A DNA stretch of 64,000 nucleotides from Bacteroidales bacterium (GTDB taxonomy: Bacteria > Bacteroidota > Bacteroidia > Bacteroidales > P3), in the NCBI GenBank assembly GCA_017616895.1, contig JAFZXE010000019.1, positions 62,001 to 126,000 of the forward strand. Reading direction: 5' to 3'. The notes beneath the pieces were generated by a model. That model ran no database searches. It was not told the DNA's origin and worked only from the letters and a program-made list of their open reading frames with translations. Position 1 is the first letter of the stretch. Each line of letters begins with the position of its first letter. Both the position numbers and the translations under genes were made by a program. This document shows positions 39,403 to 49,005 of this stretch, one piece after another.

Positions 39403-42297
39403 ATGGACTATAATTTTAGAGAAATCGAGCCGAAATGGCAGCGCTTCTGGCGTGAGAAAGGGGTCTATCACGTGGAGAACGAAGATGGGAGACCGCATTT
39501 TTATGTCTTGGACATGTTCCCCTACCCTTCTGGCGCGGGGTTGCATGTGGGGCATCCTCTGGGATATATCGCAAGCGACATCTTCGCTCGTTACAAACGG
39601 CTTAACGGCTTCAACGTGCTGCACCCGATGGGCTACGACGCCTACGGCCTGCCTGCCGAGCAGTATGCCATCCAAACCGGCCAGCATCCTGCCATAACCA
39701 CCGAGAAAAACATCGCACGCTATCGCGAGCAGCTCGACAAGATTGGATTCTCGTTCGACTGGGACCGCGAAGTGCGCACCTGCGACCCACAGTACTACAA
39801 ATGGACACAGTGGACTTTCATCCAGCTTTTCAACCACTACTACGACAACCAAGCACAGAAGGCTCGCCCGATAAGCGAGCTGTGTGAACGGTTTGCGAAG
39901 CAAGGTAGCGAGGGTCTTGACGCCGCCTGCACGGAACATCTTGACTTTACGGCAGACGAGTGGAACTCTTGGGACGAGTATGGGCGTCAGCATGTGTTGA
40001 TGAATTACCGTCTGGCCTACCTGGCTGACATACCCGTGAACTGGTGTCCCGAGCTGGGCACCGTACTCGCCAACGACGAGGTGGTGAACGGGCTGAGTGT
40101 GAGAGGCGGCTACCCAGTGGAGCGGAAACTGATGAGGCAGTGGAGTTTGAGAATCACCGCATACGCACAGCGACTGGTTGACGGATTGGAGAAAGTGGAA
40201 TACAGCGACTCGCTGAAAGAGATACAACGCAACTGGATAGGACGTTCGGAGGGTGCCGCCGTGTGGTTCCCGCTCGACGTGCCAGCCACTTCGGTTGACA
40301 AACCGACGGCTCTCTATATGGGTCAGGTCGATCCTCTGCCGGTTCCCAGCTTCGAGATTTTCACCACCCGTCCCGACACCATCTTCGGCGTGACGTTCAT
40401 GGTGCTCTGCCCCGAACACGAACTGATTGAGCAGATAACCACACCTGAGCAGCGCAACGAGGTGATGGCCTACGTGACGTGGGCGAAGAACCGCAGCGAA
40501 CGAGAGCGCCAGGCCGAGGTGAAGAAGGTGAGCGGTGTGTTCACAGGCGCCTATGCCGTCAACCCGCTGACGGAAGAGAAGATACCCATTTGGGTAAGCG
40601 ACTATGTGCTGGCTGGATACGGCACAGGAGCCATCATGGCGGTGCCTGCACACGACAGCCGCGACTTCGCCTTTGCCAAACATTTCAACCTGCCGATACG
40701 CCAGGTGGTGGCTCCGTCGATAGATGAGACCAGCGACCCCAACACCTGGGAGGAGAGCATGGACGCCAAGAGCGGTGTGAGCGTGAACAGCGGCTTCATC
40801 ACGGGTATGAAGGTCAAGGACGCCATGAAGGCCGTGATAGACAAGGTTGACGAGATGGGCATAGGCCACAAGACGATAAACTACCGTCTGCGCGACGCCA
40901 TATTCAGCCGTCAGCGCTACTGGGGCGAGCCGTTCCCGATTTACTACAAGAACGATATGCCCTACACACTGCCCGAAGAGTGCCTGCCGCTCCGCCTGCC
41001 CGAGGTGAAGGAGTTCAAACCCACCAGCACGGGCGAGCCGCCACTGGGTCACGCCACCAAGTGGGCTTGGGACGAGGCGAACCGAACGGTTGTGGAGAAC
41101 TCGAAGATTGACAACAAGACGGTGTTTCCGCTGGAACTCAGCACCATGCCTGGATTTGCGGGCAGCAGCGGATACTACCTGAGATATATGGACCCTCGCA
41201 ACGACGAACGCTACTTCTCGGAGAAGGCTGTCGAATATTGGCAGAACGTAGATCTCTATGTGGGCGGCTCGGAACACGGAACCGGCCACATGATGTACGC
41301 CCGCTTCTGGAACAAGTTCCTCTTCGATATAGGATATGCCGTAAAAGACGAGCCCTTCAAGAAACTCATCAACCAGGGTATGATACAGGGGAGGTCGAAC
41401 TTCGTCTATCGCAGCAAGGAGGACAACAACCTGTTTATCTCGAAGAACATCAAAGGACGCGAGCATAACACCGTCCCCATCCATGTGGATATAAATATTG
41501 TCGATAACGACATACTCGACATAGAGAAATTCCGCCAGTGGAGACCCGAGTTTGCCGACGCCCGCTTTGAGCTGGAGGACGGAAAATATGTGTGCGGATG
41601 GGAGGTGGAGAAGATGTCAAAGTCGATGTACAACGTGCAGAACCCCGATGACCTGGTGGATCGCTACGGTGCCGACACGCTGAGGCTTTACGAGATGTTC
41701 CTCGGACCTGTGGAGCAGGCCAAGCCCTGGGACACGAACGGCATCGAGGGTGTGTTCCGCTTCATTCGCAAGCTGTGGAAACTCTATGTGGGCGACGACG
41801 ACCAGCTGCTGGTTGACGACTCGGAAGCCGACAAGAAAGACCTGAAGACCATCAACCAGGCGATAAAGAAGGTGACCGACGACATAGAGCGCTTCTCGTT
41901 CAACACCTCGGTCTCGACCTTCATGATTACGGTGAACGAGCTGACCGCCTCGAAATGCAAGAGCCGCACGGCGTTGGAGCCGTTGACGGTGCTTATCGCA
42001 CCCTTCGCTCCGCATATCGCCGAAGAGCTGTGGCACCGTCTGGGACACGAAGGGACGGTGTGCGCCGCCGAGTGGCCCAATTGCGACGAGAGCCTGCTGG
42101 TGGAGGACACGTTCAACTATCCCGTGTCGTTCAACGGCAAGATGCGCTTCACCATCGAGCTGCCTGCCGGCGCAACGCAGGATGAGGCTCTGGCTGCCGT
42201 AAAAGCCCACAACGTGGGACAGAAATGGCTCGACGGCAAAGAACCCAAGAAGGTGATATTCGTGCCGAAGAAGATTATAAATATCGTGATTGGGTGA
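39403..42297 (+). CDS. leuS: Leucyl-tRNA synthetase
   Basis: The 964-residue class I synthetase has the HIGH-type motif ([15 protein letters not shown], near residue 45), the LeuRS CP1 editing domain ([34 protein letters not shown]), and the KMSKS loop ([16 protein letters not shown], near residue 735). The full C-terminal anticodon-binding region is present. It charges tRNA-Leu. It is longer than the E. coli enzyme, as usual in Bacteroidota. It has its own promoter and is followed by TAAGCTGTAAGTTT repeats. Confidence 0.96.
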   Translation: MDYNFREIEPKWQRFWREKGVYHVENEDGRPHFYVLDMFPYPSGAGLHVGHPLGYIASDIFARYKRLNGFNVLHPMGYDAYGLPAEQYAIQTGQHPAITTEKNIARYREQLDKIGFSFDWDREVRTCDPQYYKWTQWTFIQLFNHYYDNQAQKARPISELCERFAKQGSEGLDAACTEHLDFTADEWNSWDEYGRQHVLMNYRLAYLADIPVNWCPELGTVLANDEVVNGLSVRGGYPVERKLMRQWSLRITAYAQRLVDGLEKVEYSDSLKEIQRNWIGRSEGAAVWFPLDVPATSVDKPTALYMGQVDPLPVPSFEIFTTRPDTIFGVTFMVLCPEHELIEQITTPEQRNEVMAYVTWAKNRSERERQAEVKKVSGVFTGAYAVNPLTEEKIPIWVSDYVLAGYGTGAIMAVPAHDSRDFAFAKHFNLPIRQVVAPSIDETSDPNTWEESMDAKSGVSVNSGFITGMKVKDAMKAVIDKVDEMGIGHKTINYRLRDAIFSRQRYWGEPFPIYYKNDMPYTLPEECLPLRLPEVKEFKPTSTGEPPLGHATKWAWDEANRTVVENSKIDNKTVFPLELSTMPGFAGSSGYYLRYMDPRNDERYFSEKAVEYWQNVDLYVGGSEHGTGHMMYARFWNKFLFDIGYAVKDEPFKKLINQGMIQGRSNFVYRSKEDNNLFISKNIKGREHNTVPIHVDINIVDNDILDIEKFRQWRPEFADARFELEDGKYVCGWEVEKMSKSMYNVQNPDDLVDRYGADTLRLYEMFLGPVEQAKPWDTNGIEGVFRFIRKLWKLYVGDDDQLLVDDSEADKKDLKTINQAIKKVTDDIERFSFNTSVSTFMITVNELTASKCKSRTALEPLTVLIAPFAPHIAEELWHRLGHEGTVCAAEWPNCDESLLVEDTFNYPVSFNGKMRFTIELPAGATQDEALAAVKAHNVGQKWLDGKEPKKVIFVPKKIINIVIG

Positions 42298-42319
42298 TTA
42301 GTGGTCGGTGGCTAGTGGT

Positions 42320-42450
42320 CAGTTTTAAGCTGTAAGTTTTAAGCTGTAAGTTTTAAGCTGTAAGTTTTAAGTGAACATTTCAACGCTTTCAACCTTTTAA
42401 CATTTTACCATATCAACCTATCAACGTATCAACATATCAACATAAAATAG
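42320..42450 (+). repeat. TAAGCTGTAAGTTT array and A/T-rich short repeats before nusB
   Basis: Three to four copies of the 14-bp unit at 42326-42372 are followed by (TTTCAACG), (AACATTTT), and (TATCAAC) units up to the nusB ATG. The last part may supply an A/T-rich translation enhancer, since no Shine-Dalgarno is obvious. Confidence 0.75.
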
Positions 42451-43440
42451 ATGCTAAGCAGACATTTTTTAAGAGCGAAGGTTTTGCAGGAGGTGTATGC
42501 CTATTACTGCAGCGAGATGCCGAGTATAAGAGCCGCCGAAGACGCACTGATGCACAACATAGTCCGTCTCAACGACCTTGGCACAACCCAGATAGCTATG
42601 GCGCTGGAGTGCCTGGTCGAAGCCGAGCGTGTCACTGAGGAGGCTATGCAGAAGTTTATAGCCACGGACACCGAGCGCAATCCCGACCGCAAATTTATTG
42701 AGAACGAGTTTGCCCGCCGCATAGCCGACAACTACGACTTCAAGAAGCAGTCGGAACATACGGTTGGCTTCTGGTCGGGCGAGCAAGCGCGTTTCCGCAA
42801 GGCCATAGCCGGATTCAAAGAGAGCAAACAATATCAAGAATACATGGCAGGCCATTCGGGCTTCGAGGCCGACAAGGACATCTTCATCAAGCTGTTCCGC
42901 TTCCTCGTGAACGACGAGGGATTGCGTTCAACCGTGATCGAGCGCAGCCTTCTGTGGGAGGACGACTTCGACCAAGTGGCGCAATACGAGTACATGTTCC
43001 TCAAGACCCTCGACGAAAAGACACTCAACGAGGCCATGCCTTGGCCGCGCGTCTATGACGAACGCGACGAAGGCGAGAAAGAGGCCGCCGAGTTCGCACG
43101 CACCCTTCTGCGCGAGACTCTCCGCAACGCCGAGGAGAACAACCAGCTTATCAAAGACCATCTGCACGGGTGGGAATTTGAGCGTGTCGCTCAAATGGAC
43201 ATCTACCTGCTGGACATGGCCATTGCAGAACTCGAATACTGTCCTTCCGTCCCAGAGCGCGTCACCGTGGATGAATACATAGAGCTTTCCAAGGAATTCA
43301 GCACCGACCGCAGCCGCCTCTTCATCAACGGATTGCTCGACAGGCTTATCCTCGAGCTCCGTTCGGCTGGCAAGATTGTAAAGGTTGGACGAGGTCTCTA
43401 CCGTACCGATTTCGACAAAGAGGAGGATTCCAATGCGTAG
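42451..43440 (+). CDS. nusB: Transcription antitermination factor NusB, long Bacteroidota form
   Basis: The 329-residue protein starts MLSRHFLRAKVLQEVYAYYC (the RNA-binding arginine-rich helix of NusB). The conserved NusB core lies in the last 130 residues: WEFERVAQMDIYLLDMAIAE, PERVTVDEYIELSKEFS and RSRLFINGLLDRL. The insertion of about 170 residues between them is usual for the phylum and not for E. coli. NusB with S10 (NusE) binds boxA RNA in rRNA transcription. Its end overlaps the start of the DUF1573 gene. Confidence 0.92.
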   Translation: MLSRHFLRAKVLQEVYAYYCSEMPSIRAAEDALMHNIVRLNDLGTTQIAMALECLVEAERVTEEAMQKFIATDTERNPDRKFIENEFARRIADNYDFKKQSEHTVGFWSGEQARFRKAIAGFKESKQYQEYMAGHSGFEADKDIFIKLFRFLVNDEGLRSTVIERSLLWEDDFDQVAQYEYMFLKTLDEKTLNEAMPWPRVYDERDEGEKEAAEFARTLLRETLRNAEENNQLIKDHLHGWEFERVAQMDIYLLDMAIAELEYCPSVPERVTVDEYIELSKEFSTDRSRLFINGLLDRLILELRSAGKIVKVGRGLYRTDFDKEEDSNA

Positions 43441-43879
43441 CAAACTGTTTTTCTCCATCCTTATGGTCTTTCTTCTTGCCGCTTGCGGTGGGAAGAAGAG
43501 CGACGTAGGCCTAGACCTTATACACAACACACAAACCATAGACGGCAAAGGCAACGGAGAGAAGTTACCGTCGATAAAATTCGACCGCGACGTGCATGAT
43601 TTCGGGCGCCTCACCGCCAACGAGAACGTCTCGTATAGCTTCCATTTCACCAATGCGGGCAAAGCCGACCTGCTTATCGGAGGTTGCTCTGCCACTTGTG
43701 GCTGTACTGTGGCTGACTATCCGAGAGAACGTATCGCTCCCGGCAAAGATGGCTATGTGAAGGTTTCGTTCAAGTCGGCCGGCATGAGCGGACGCCAGGT
43801 GAAGGAGGTGACCGTCAGAACCAACGGCGACCCCGCACAGGTGAAACTGCGCATCATGGCGGAAGTGGGAGGATTTTAG
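43433..43879 (+). CDS. DUF1573 lipoprotein
   Basis: Starting at 43433 (MRSKLFFSILMVFLLAACGG) behind AGGAGG, the 148-residue product has a lipobox (LAAC) and one DUF1573 domain: DVHDFGRLTANENVSYSFHF, GCSATCGCTVADYP, and PGKDGYVKVSFKSAGMSG. The CSATCGC pair of cysteines is typical of the family, which has an immunoglobulin-like fold and unknown role in the envelope. The start lies inside the last codons of nusB, so the two are translationally coupled. Confidence 0.85.
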   Translation: MRSKLFFSILMVFLLAACGGKKSDVGLDLIHNTQTIDGKGNGEKLPSIKFDRDVHDFGRLTANENVSYSFHFTNAGKADLLIGGCSATCGCTVADYPRERIAPGKDGYVKVSFKSAGMSGRQVKEVTVRTNGDPAQVKLRIMAEVGGF

Positions 43880-43977
43880 TTTCAAGTTTTAAGTTTTGAG
43901 TTTTAAGTTATTAATCCAAGTTATTATTTTCAAGTTTTAAGTTTCAGAATTCAAATTTAAAGTAACAATAAAAGATT

Positions 43978-44304
43978 ATGAACAGTTTATTTGTATTGCT
44001 TGATGCTGCTGCAGGGCAGCCTAAAGGTATGGGAATGTCGCTGTGGCTGATGATTGGTATGATCGTCCTTTTGTGGATTGTGATGATGCGTCCGCAGCGC
44101 AAGAAAGCCAAAGAAGAACAGAAATTCCGTGCTGGTCTGCAGAAAGGCGACCGCGTGGTGTTCAGCGGCGGCATTTACGGCAAAGTGCACTCGGTAGATG
44201 AGAACACCGTAGATGTGGAAATCTCAAACGGCGTGGTTGTGACCGTCGAGAAAGCTATGATACAGCCGGCCCCTGAGGAAAAACCGCAGCAGGACAAGAA
44301 GTAA
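43978..44304 (+). CDS. yajC: Preprotein translocase subunit YajC
   Basis: The 108-residue protein has one N-terminal membrane segment (GMSLWLMIGMIVLLWIVMMR) and the YajC signature MMRPQRKKAKEEQKFRAGLQKGDRVV. That is followed by a small beta domain (GGIYGKVHSVDENTVDVEIS). YajC joins SecDF at the Sec translocon, which is not in this window. It is followed by the short hairpin repeat at 44309 and TAAGCTGTAAGTTT units. Confidence 0.92.
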   Translation: MNSLFVLLDAAAGQPKGMGMSLWLMIGMIVLLWIVMMRPQRKKAKEEQKFRAGLQKGDRVVFSGGIYGKVHSVDENTVDVEISNGVVVTVEKAMIQPAPEEKPQQDKK

Positions 44305-44308
44305 TTAG

Positions 44309-44322
44309 GTGCATGCCCGCAC
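44309..44322 (+). repeat. GTGCATGCCCGCAC hairpin repeat behind yajC
   Basis: A copy of the short hairpin found after guaD and after the GH3 gene, 5 bases beyond the yajC stop. The space to 44485 then consists of TAAGCTGTAAGTTT and AACAT-type repeats. Confidence 0.65.
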
Positions 44323-44485
44323 AGAGCGGATAGCAGCTAGTGGATAGTTTTAAGCTGTAAGCTGTAAGTTTTAAGCTGTAAGTTTTAAGTTGTAAGTTTA
44401 AAAGTTGTAAGTTTTAAGCTGTAAGTAAACATATCAACATAAAACATACCAAAAACATACCAACATCTTAACATCTTCACGATTT

Positions 44486-45445
44486 ATGCGCCAGAAACTA
44501 CATCGTTATCGTCAGTTCTTTGTCATTTTGGCAATAATGACGTTGGTGTGGTTTGTGGTCGATATGTCGTCGCCACGCAGCTATCAGACCTCTGTCAAAA
44601 TCAGCTATACCGGAATTGACACGGCACATTATGTCCTATCTGCCGTCGATGAAGAGCTACCGGTTTCCGTAACCACCGACGGTTTCTCTGCTCTGCATCA
44701 CCACCTCTATTGGAGGCAACGTCCGCTTTCCGTTGACATCGCCTCTCTCTCTCAGAAAGCCTTGAGCAGCGGCAATTCACGACTCTCTATAGACACGGAA
44801 AAATACAAAGACGAGCTAAAACGGCGTTTTTCTCCGGTAAGCAGCTGTGAAATTGAGATTCAGAAAGACTCCATCTACGTCCAGATAAAAGAACGGTGCC
44901 AGAAAGCCTACAAACCGCAGCTGAAAGACATATCGTTTTCTTTCCCCGACGGATATGGCTTATGCGGACAGGCCACCATATCGCCCGACTCCGTCTATCT
45001 GTACGGCAGCGAAGAGTCTCTCGGCAAAATTGCATCCCTCCATACTCAGGCAGCCAATATCACTGTCGGCAAAAACGGCGGACGATTCAAGCTCAATCTG
45101 GAACCCGAATGGAGTAAATTCCCCGATGTCAGAGTTTCTCAGAAATCCATTGTACTCACAGTTCCTGTCGAACCGTATGTTGAAATCACCCAACCCCTCA
45201 AAGTACGCATAGCAGGAGCCGATTCGGTCAGACAAGTGAAACTCTACCCCGACGAGGTCACCGTCTCATTCTGGGTGCCACAAAGTTCCTATGGGAAGAT
45301 ATCCGCCGACGGTAGCAAAGCCATTGTTTGTATGGACGCAGCCTCTGCATCCCACGACCTGACGGTTTCCATCACCGACTTCCCGTCCATCATGCGAATC
45401 AAGTCTGTGGAACCCGAAAAAGTGCAATACGTAATCATCAAGTAA
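44486..45445 (+). CDS. YbbR-like protein
   Basis: The 319-residue protein has an N-terminal membrane anchor (FFVILAIMTLVWFVVDMSS) and repeated beta-domain units with the YbbR pattern: LKDISFSFPDGYGLCGQATI, SPDSVYLYGSEESL and EITQPLKVRIAGADSVRQVK. YbbR (CdaR) partners di-adenylate cyclase in Firmicutes. In Bacteroidota the family sits between yajC and coaE, exactly as here. That keeps a possible link to c-di-AMP, for which the window also has PgpH. The link is inference. Confidence 0.82.
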   Translation: MRQKLHRYRQFFVILAIMTLVWFVVDMSSPRSYQTSVKISYTGIDTAHYVLSAVDEELPVSVTTDGFSALHHHLYWRQRPLSVDIASLSQKALSSGNSRLSIDTEKYKDELKRRFSPVSSCEIEIQKDSIYVQIKERCQKAYKPQLKDISFSFPDGYGLCGQATISPDSVYLYGSEESLGKIASLHTQAANITVGKNGGRFKLNLEPEWSKFPDVRVSQKSIVLTVPVEPYVEITQPLKVRIAGADSVRQVKLYPDEVTVSFWVPQSSYGKISADGSKAIVCMDAASASHDLTVSITDFPSIMRIKSVEPEKVQYVIIK

Positions 45446-45459
45446 TCAAGACACGGCCC

Positions 45460-46047
45460 TTGAAACGGATTGGACTCACAGGAGGCATTGGAAGCGGCAA
45501 AAGTACCGTAGTGGCCGAACTCAGACGGCAGGGCATGGCTTGCTTCGTAGCCGACGATGTCGCACGCTCCTATTACGACGACCCCGTGTTCGTCTCGTCA
45601 ATCCTGAATTTGTTTGACCGCTCAATCCTCGACCACGACGGACGCGTCAACCGCAAGGCTGTCGCTGCAGCAGTTTTTTCCGACAAGTCGAAACTCGCCG
45701 AACTCAACTCTCTCATCCATCCCCGTGTGATGAACGATTTCAGGCAGTGGTGTCTGCAACAGAGCGGCAGTCGATTGGTATTCTTCGAAAGCGCCATACT
45801 GTATGAAACAGGATTAGACAGCGACATGGACGCGGTGGTTGCGGTTTATCTCGAACGTGAAGAACGCATACGCCGCCTGGTCGAGCGTGACCACTGTTCG
45901 GTTGAAGCCATCGAAGCCCGTATGCGCAACCAGATGCCGGACGAGGTGAAAGCCATGCGAGCCGACTTCGTGATACTGAACTACGAGGGCAACCCTCGCG
46001 AAAGACAAATAAAGACCCTTATACACCAGCTGACCGCAGGTCGCTGA
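45460..46047 (+). CDS. coaE: Dephospho-CoA kinase with TTG start
   Basis: Walker A LTGGIGSGKST lies at the very N-terminus, followed by AELRRQGMACFVADDVARSY and LAELNSLIHPRVM, the family motifs. The enzyme phosphorylates dephospho-CoA in the last step of CoA synthesis. The only sensible start is TTG at 45460 (MKRIGLTGGIGSGKS..., 195 residues), 14 bases after the ybbR stop. The ATG at 45328 would add 44 residues encoded in another frame of ybbR and is rejected. Confidence 0.9.
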   Translation: MKRIGLTGGIGSGKSTVVAELRRQGMACFVADDVARSYYDDPVFVSSILNLFDRSILDHDGRVNRKAVAAAVFSDKSKLAELNSLIHPRVMNDFRQWCLQQSGSRLVFFESAILYETGLDSDMDAVVAVYLEREERIRRLVERDHCSVEAIEARMRNQMPDEVKAMRADFVILNYEGNPRERQIKTLIHQLTAGR

Positions 46048-46068
46048 CAACAGAAACAAGTAAGCACC

Positions 46069-48717
46069 ATGATAAAGAAACTGTTACTCCTAACCCTCGC
46101 GGCAACGCTCACGATGAGCGGCGCCTACGCACAGAAACACAAACGGAGCAAGCACCACAAGAAAGTCTCCACTACCGAGATGGCGGTAGCGACGTCTGCC
46201 GAGAAATGGGCCGACTCGGTCATGTCGAAGATGTCGCTCGAAGAGAAGGTCGGCCAGCTTATGATGATTCGTGTGCCGCTCAATATGAGCAAGAAAGGCG
46301 AGGCTAGATTTGTTGATCTGCTCAAGGACAACCATGTGGGAGGCGTCTGCTTCTTTTCAGGCACCGCCGACGCACAGATACGACTGACCAAGCTCTTCCA
46401 GTCGGTCTCGAAGGTACCCCTCTTCGTCGCCACCGATGCCGAGAACGGGTTGGGTATGCGATTGAAAGACTGCTATTCCTTCCCCAAGCAGATGCTTATG
46501 GGTGCAATGCCGCACGCCTACGACAACCTCATCGAGCAGATGGGCGCCGAAATCGGACGCCAATGCCGCCAGATGGGCGTACACATCAACTTCGCCCCTG
46601 TGGTCGATCTCAACTCCAACCCCAAGAACCCCGTCATAGGGATGCGCTCGTTTGGCGAAGACCGTCAGTCGGTGGCGCTCAAAGCGACCGCCTATATGCG
46701 CGGCCTCCAGAGCCAGAGGGTAATGGCAGTGGCAAAGCATTTCCCCGGTCACGGCGACACCAAGTCCGACAGCCATTTCGACCTGCCGGTCATAAACCAC
46801 ACTAAAGAATATATCGACACCGTCGATCTCTATCCCTTCAACGCACTCATAAAAGCCGGCGTCAAAGGTGTGATGACCGCCCACCTGCAGGTCAACGCCT
46901 ACGACAACACCCCAAACCGTCCTTCGTCGCTTTCCGAAAAGCTGGTGCAGAAGCTTATGCGTGAGAAGATGAACTTCAACGGACTTATCTTCACCGACGG
47001 ACTCGACATGAAAGGTGTGACCAAATACTATGCCGACGGCGAGGGCGAGCTGCAGGCTATGAAGGCTGGCAACGACGTGCTCCTTCTGCCGCCCGATGTG
47101 GAGAAGTCGGTCTCAGCCATAGTCAACGCCGCCAGATGCAATTCTTCGGTAAAGAAGATGGTCGAGGAACACTGCCACAGGATTCTTGTAGCGAAATACA
47201 AGTCAGGGCTTGCCGACCAGTGCCCCGACCTGTCGAATCCGGCAACAGCCACACAGCCGAACCCCCTCTGCGACAGCATCTCTCGCCAGATGGCGCTCCA
47301 CGCCGTGACCCTCATCAAGAACAACGGCGGACTCCTGCCTTTGAAAAAAGACGAACCAATCGATACCACAAAGATATTTGTCATCTATGCGTCGCCCTAC
47401 AACATGATGAAGCGTATGGGCGCCGTCGATTCCGCCCAGGTCGTCGTGCTCGCCTATCAGGACTGTCCCGCCACACGTTGGGCTGTCGATGAGCTGCTGC
47501 ACGGTCGTGCCCAGTTCGAAGGCCATCTGCCTGTCACCGCCGGCATATTCAAGATTGGCCACGGTTTGCAGGTCGATCTCTCCACACCCTACGACGACGT
47601 GATTGCCGCCGGCATGGATGCCGAATGTTTCAAGCAGATAGACAGCATCGTGCTCAACGGCATCGACAAGCAAGCCTACCCCGGTTGCCAGCTGCTTGTG
47701 GCCAAGGACGGCAAGGTGGTGTATAACCGAGCCTACGGCCATCAGACCTACGACCCCAAGTCGGCAGCGGTCGATACAAACACCGTTTACGACATCGCCT
47801 CCCTCACCAAGGCCACGGCCACCACGCTGGCCGTCATGCGCCTCGTCGAGACAGGGAAAATCCATCTCGACGACAAGATTTCGAAGTATGTGCCATATCT
47901 GAAACACACTAACAAAAAGAACATAACCATCCGCGAAGCCCTCAGCCATTTCGCTCGCCTTAAGGACTACGACAGCTATTGGAAGAACGCCAAAGACGAC
48001 GACGACCCATACATGTCGGTGCTGAAACAGATTGCCAAGAGCGACCTCAACAAAGAACAGAAATATGTCTATAGCGACCTCGGGTTCATACTCCTGGGCG
48101 ACATGGTGCGATACGTGAGCGGTCAGACGCTCGACCACTACGTGTCTAAATATTTCTTCCAACCCATGGGCCTTACCCACACCACCTTCTGCCCGCTCGA
48201 GCACGGCATTGAGCCCTCACTCATCGCCCCCACCGAGCAGGACAACGACTATCGCCACCGCCTTGTCCGCGGCACCGTACACGACCAGAACGCCGACGTC
48301 ATGGGCGGTGTCGCAGGCCATGCCGGACTTTTCTCCAACGCCTCCGAACTTTTCAAGATATATCAGATGCTGCTGAACGGTGGCACCATAGACGGCAAGA
48401 CATACCTTAATCCAAAAACCATAGACCTCTTCAACTCCCGTCATTACGCCGAGCGCGGCAACCGCCGAGCCCTCGGGTTCGACAAACCGATGTTCACCCC
48501 CACCAAGGCAGGTCAGACAGCCACCCAAGTGTCGCAATCCAGTTTCGGACATACAGGCTTCACCGGCACCATGTTCTGGGTCGATCCCGAATACAAGCTC
48601 GTCTATATCTTCCTCTCCAACCGCGTTCACCCCAACGCCACACCCAACAAACTCGCCAAGATGAACATCCGCACCGACATACAAACCCTGATATACAAGT
48701 CGATGGGAGTGAAGTAA
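46069..48717 (+). CDS. Glycoside hydrolase family 3 / serine beta-lactamase-like fusion (cell-wall recycling)
   Basis: The 882-residue exported protein (signal MIKKLLLLTLAATLTMSGAY) has two enzymes. The first half is a GH3 beta-N-acetylhexosaminidase with VDLNSNPKNPVIGMRSFGED, KHFPGHGDTKSDSHFDLPVI (NagZ-type His/Asp) and FTDGLDMKGV. The last 340 residues are a penicillin-binding-protein/beta-lactamase domain with SLTKATAT (SxxK), YSDLGF (Y-x-N-like, here D) and FGHTGFTGT (HTG). Such fusions in Bacteroidota are thought to trim peptidoglycan in the periplasm. The HTG and SxxK motifs suggest both halves are active. Confidence 0.87.
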   Translation: MIKKLLLLTLAATLTMSGAYAQKHKRSKHHKKVSTTEMAVATSAEKWADSVMSKMSLEEKVGQLMMIRVPLNMSKKGEARFVDLLKDNHVGGVCFFSGTADAQIRLTKLFQSVSKVPLFVATDAENGLGMRLKDCYSFPKQMLMGAMPHAYDNLIEQMGAEIGRQCRQMGVHINFAPVVDLNSNPKNPVIGMRSFGEDRQSVALKATAYMRGLQSQRVMAVAKHFPGHGDTKSDSHFDLPVINHTKEYIDTVDLYPFNALIKAGVKGVMTAHLQVNAYDNTPNRPSSLSEKLVQKLMREKMNFNGLIFTDGLDMKGVTKYYADGEGELQAMKAGNDVLLLPPDVEKSVSAIVNAARCNSSVKKMVEEHCHRILVAKYKSGLADQCPDLSNPATATQPNPLCDSISRQMALHAVTLIKNNGGLLPLKKDEPIDTTKIFVIYASPYNMMKRMGAVDSAQVVVLAYQDCPATRWAVDELLHGRAQFEGHLPVTAGIFKIGHGLQVDLSTPYDDVIAAGMDAECFKQIDSIVLNGIDKQAYPGCQLLVAKDGKVVYNRAYGHQTYDPKSAAVDTNTVYDIASLTKATATTLAVMRLVETGKIHLDDKISKYVPYLKHTNKKNITIREALSHFARLKDYDSYWKNAKDDDDPYMSVLKQIAKSDLNKEQKYVYSDLGFILLGDMVRYVSGQTLDHYVSKYFFQPMGLTHTTFCPLEHGIEPSLIAPTEQDNDYRHRLVRGTVHDQNADVMGGVAGHAGLFSNASELFKIYQMLLNGGTIDGKTYLNPKTIDLFNSRHYAERGNRRALGFDKPMFTPTKAGQTATQVSQSSFGHTGFTGTMFWVDPEYKLVYIFLSNRVHPNATPNKLAKMNIRTDIQTLIYKSMGVK

Positions 48718-48731
48718 GTGCGTGCCCGCAC
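48718..48731 (+). repeat. GTGCG-TGCC-CGCAC hairpin repeat, directly after a stop codon
   Basis: It begins at the base after the TAA of the GH3 fusion gene, as at 13041. Confidence 0.7.
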
Positions 48732-48744
48732 AGGGCGATTTATT

Positions 48745-48990
48745 TAGTTTTAAGTTTTAAGCTGTAAGTTTTAAGTAGTCAGCAGTCAGACAATAACACA
48801 ATCACACAATAACACAATCACGCAATAACGCAATCACATCAACATATCAACCCACTAACGCATTAACACATTAACGCAATTCCACATTAACAACCCCCAT
48901 TTGTCAATTCACTATTCACACATGCTTTAGCATTGATGAGCACCTTTGAATCAAATTAAATCAAGCGAATAATTCACTATTCACAATCTA
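48745..48990. repeat. Intergenic repeats including the second copy of the ~65-bp repeat (48914-48979)
   Basis: TAAGCTGTAAGTTTTAAG, then about four (AATAACACAATCACAC) units, then the dispersed repeat shared with 13141-13210. No gene is seen. Confidence 0.75.
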
Positions 48991-49005
48991 ACGCAATAAA
49001 ACAAC

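Noticed and set aside
39379..41484. 701-codon minus-strand open frame opposite leuS
   Set aside because: It is the antisense shadow of leuS. His/Val-rich translation without motifs.
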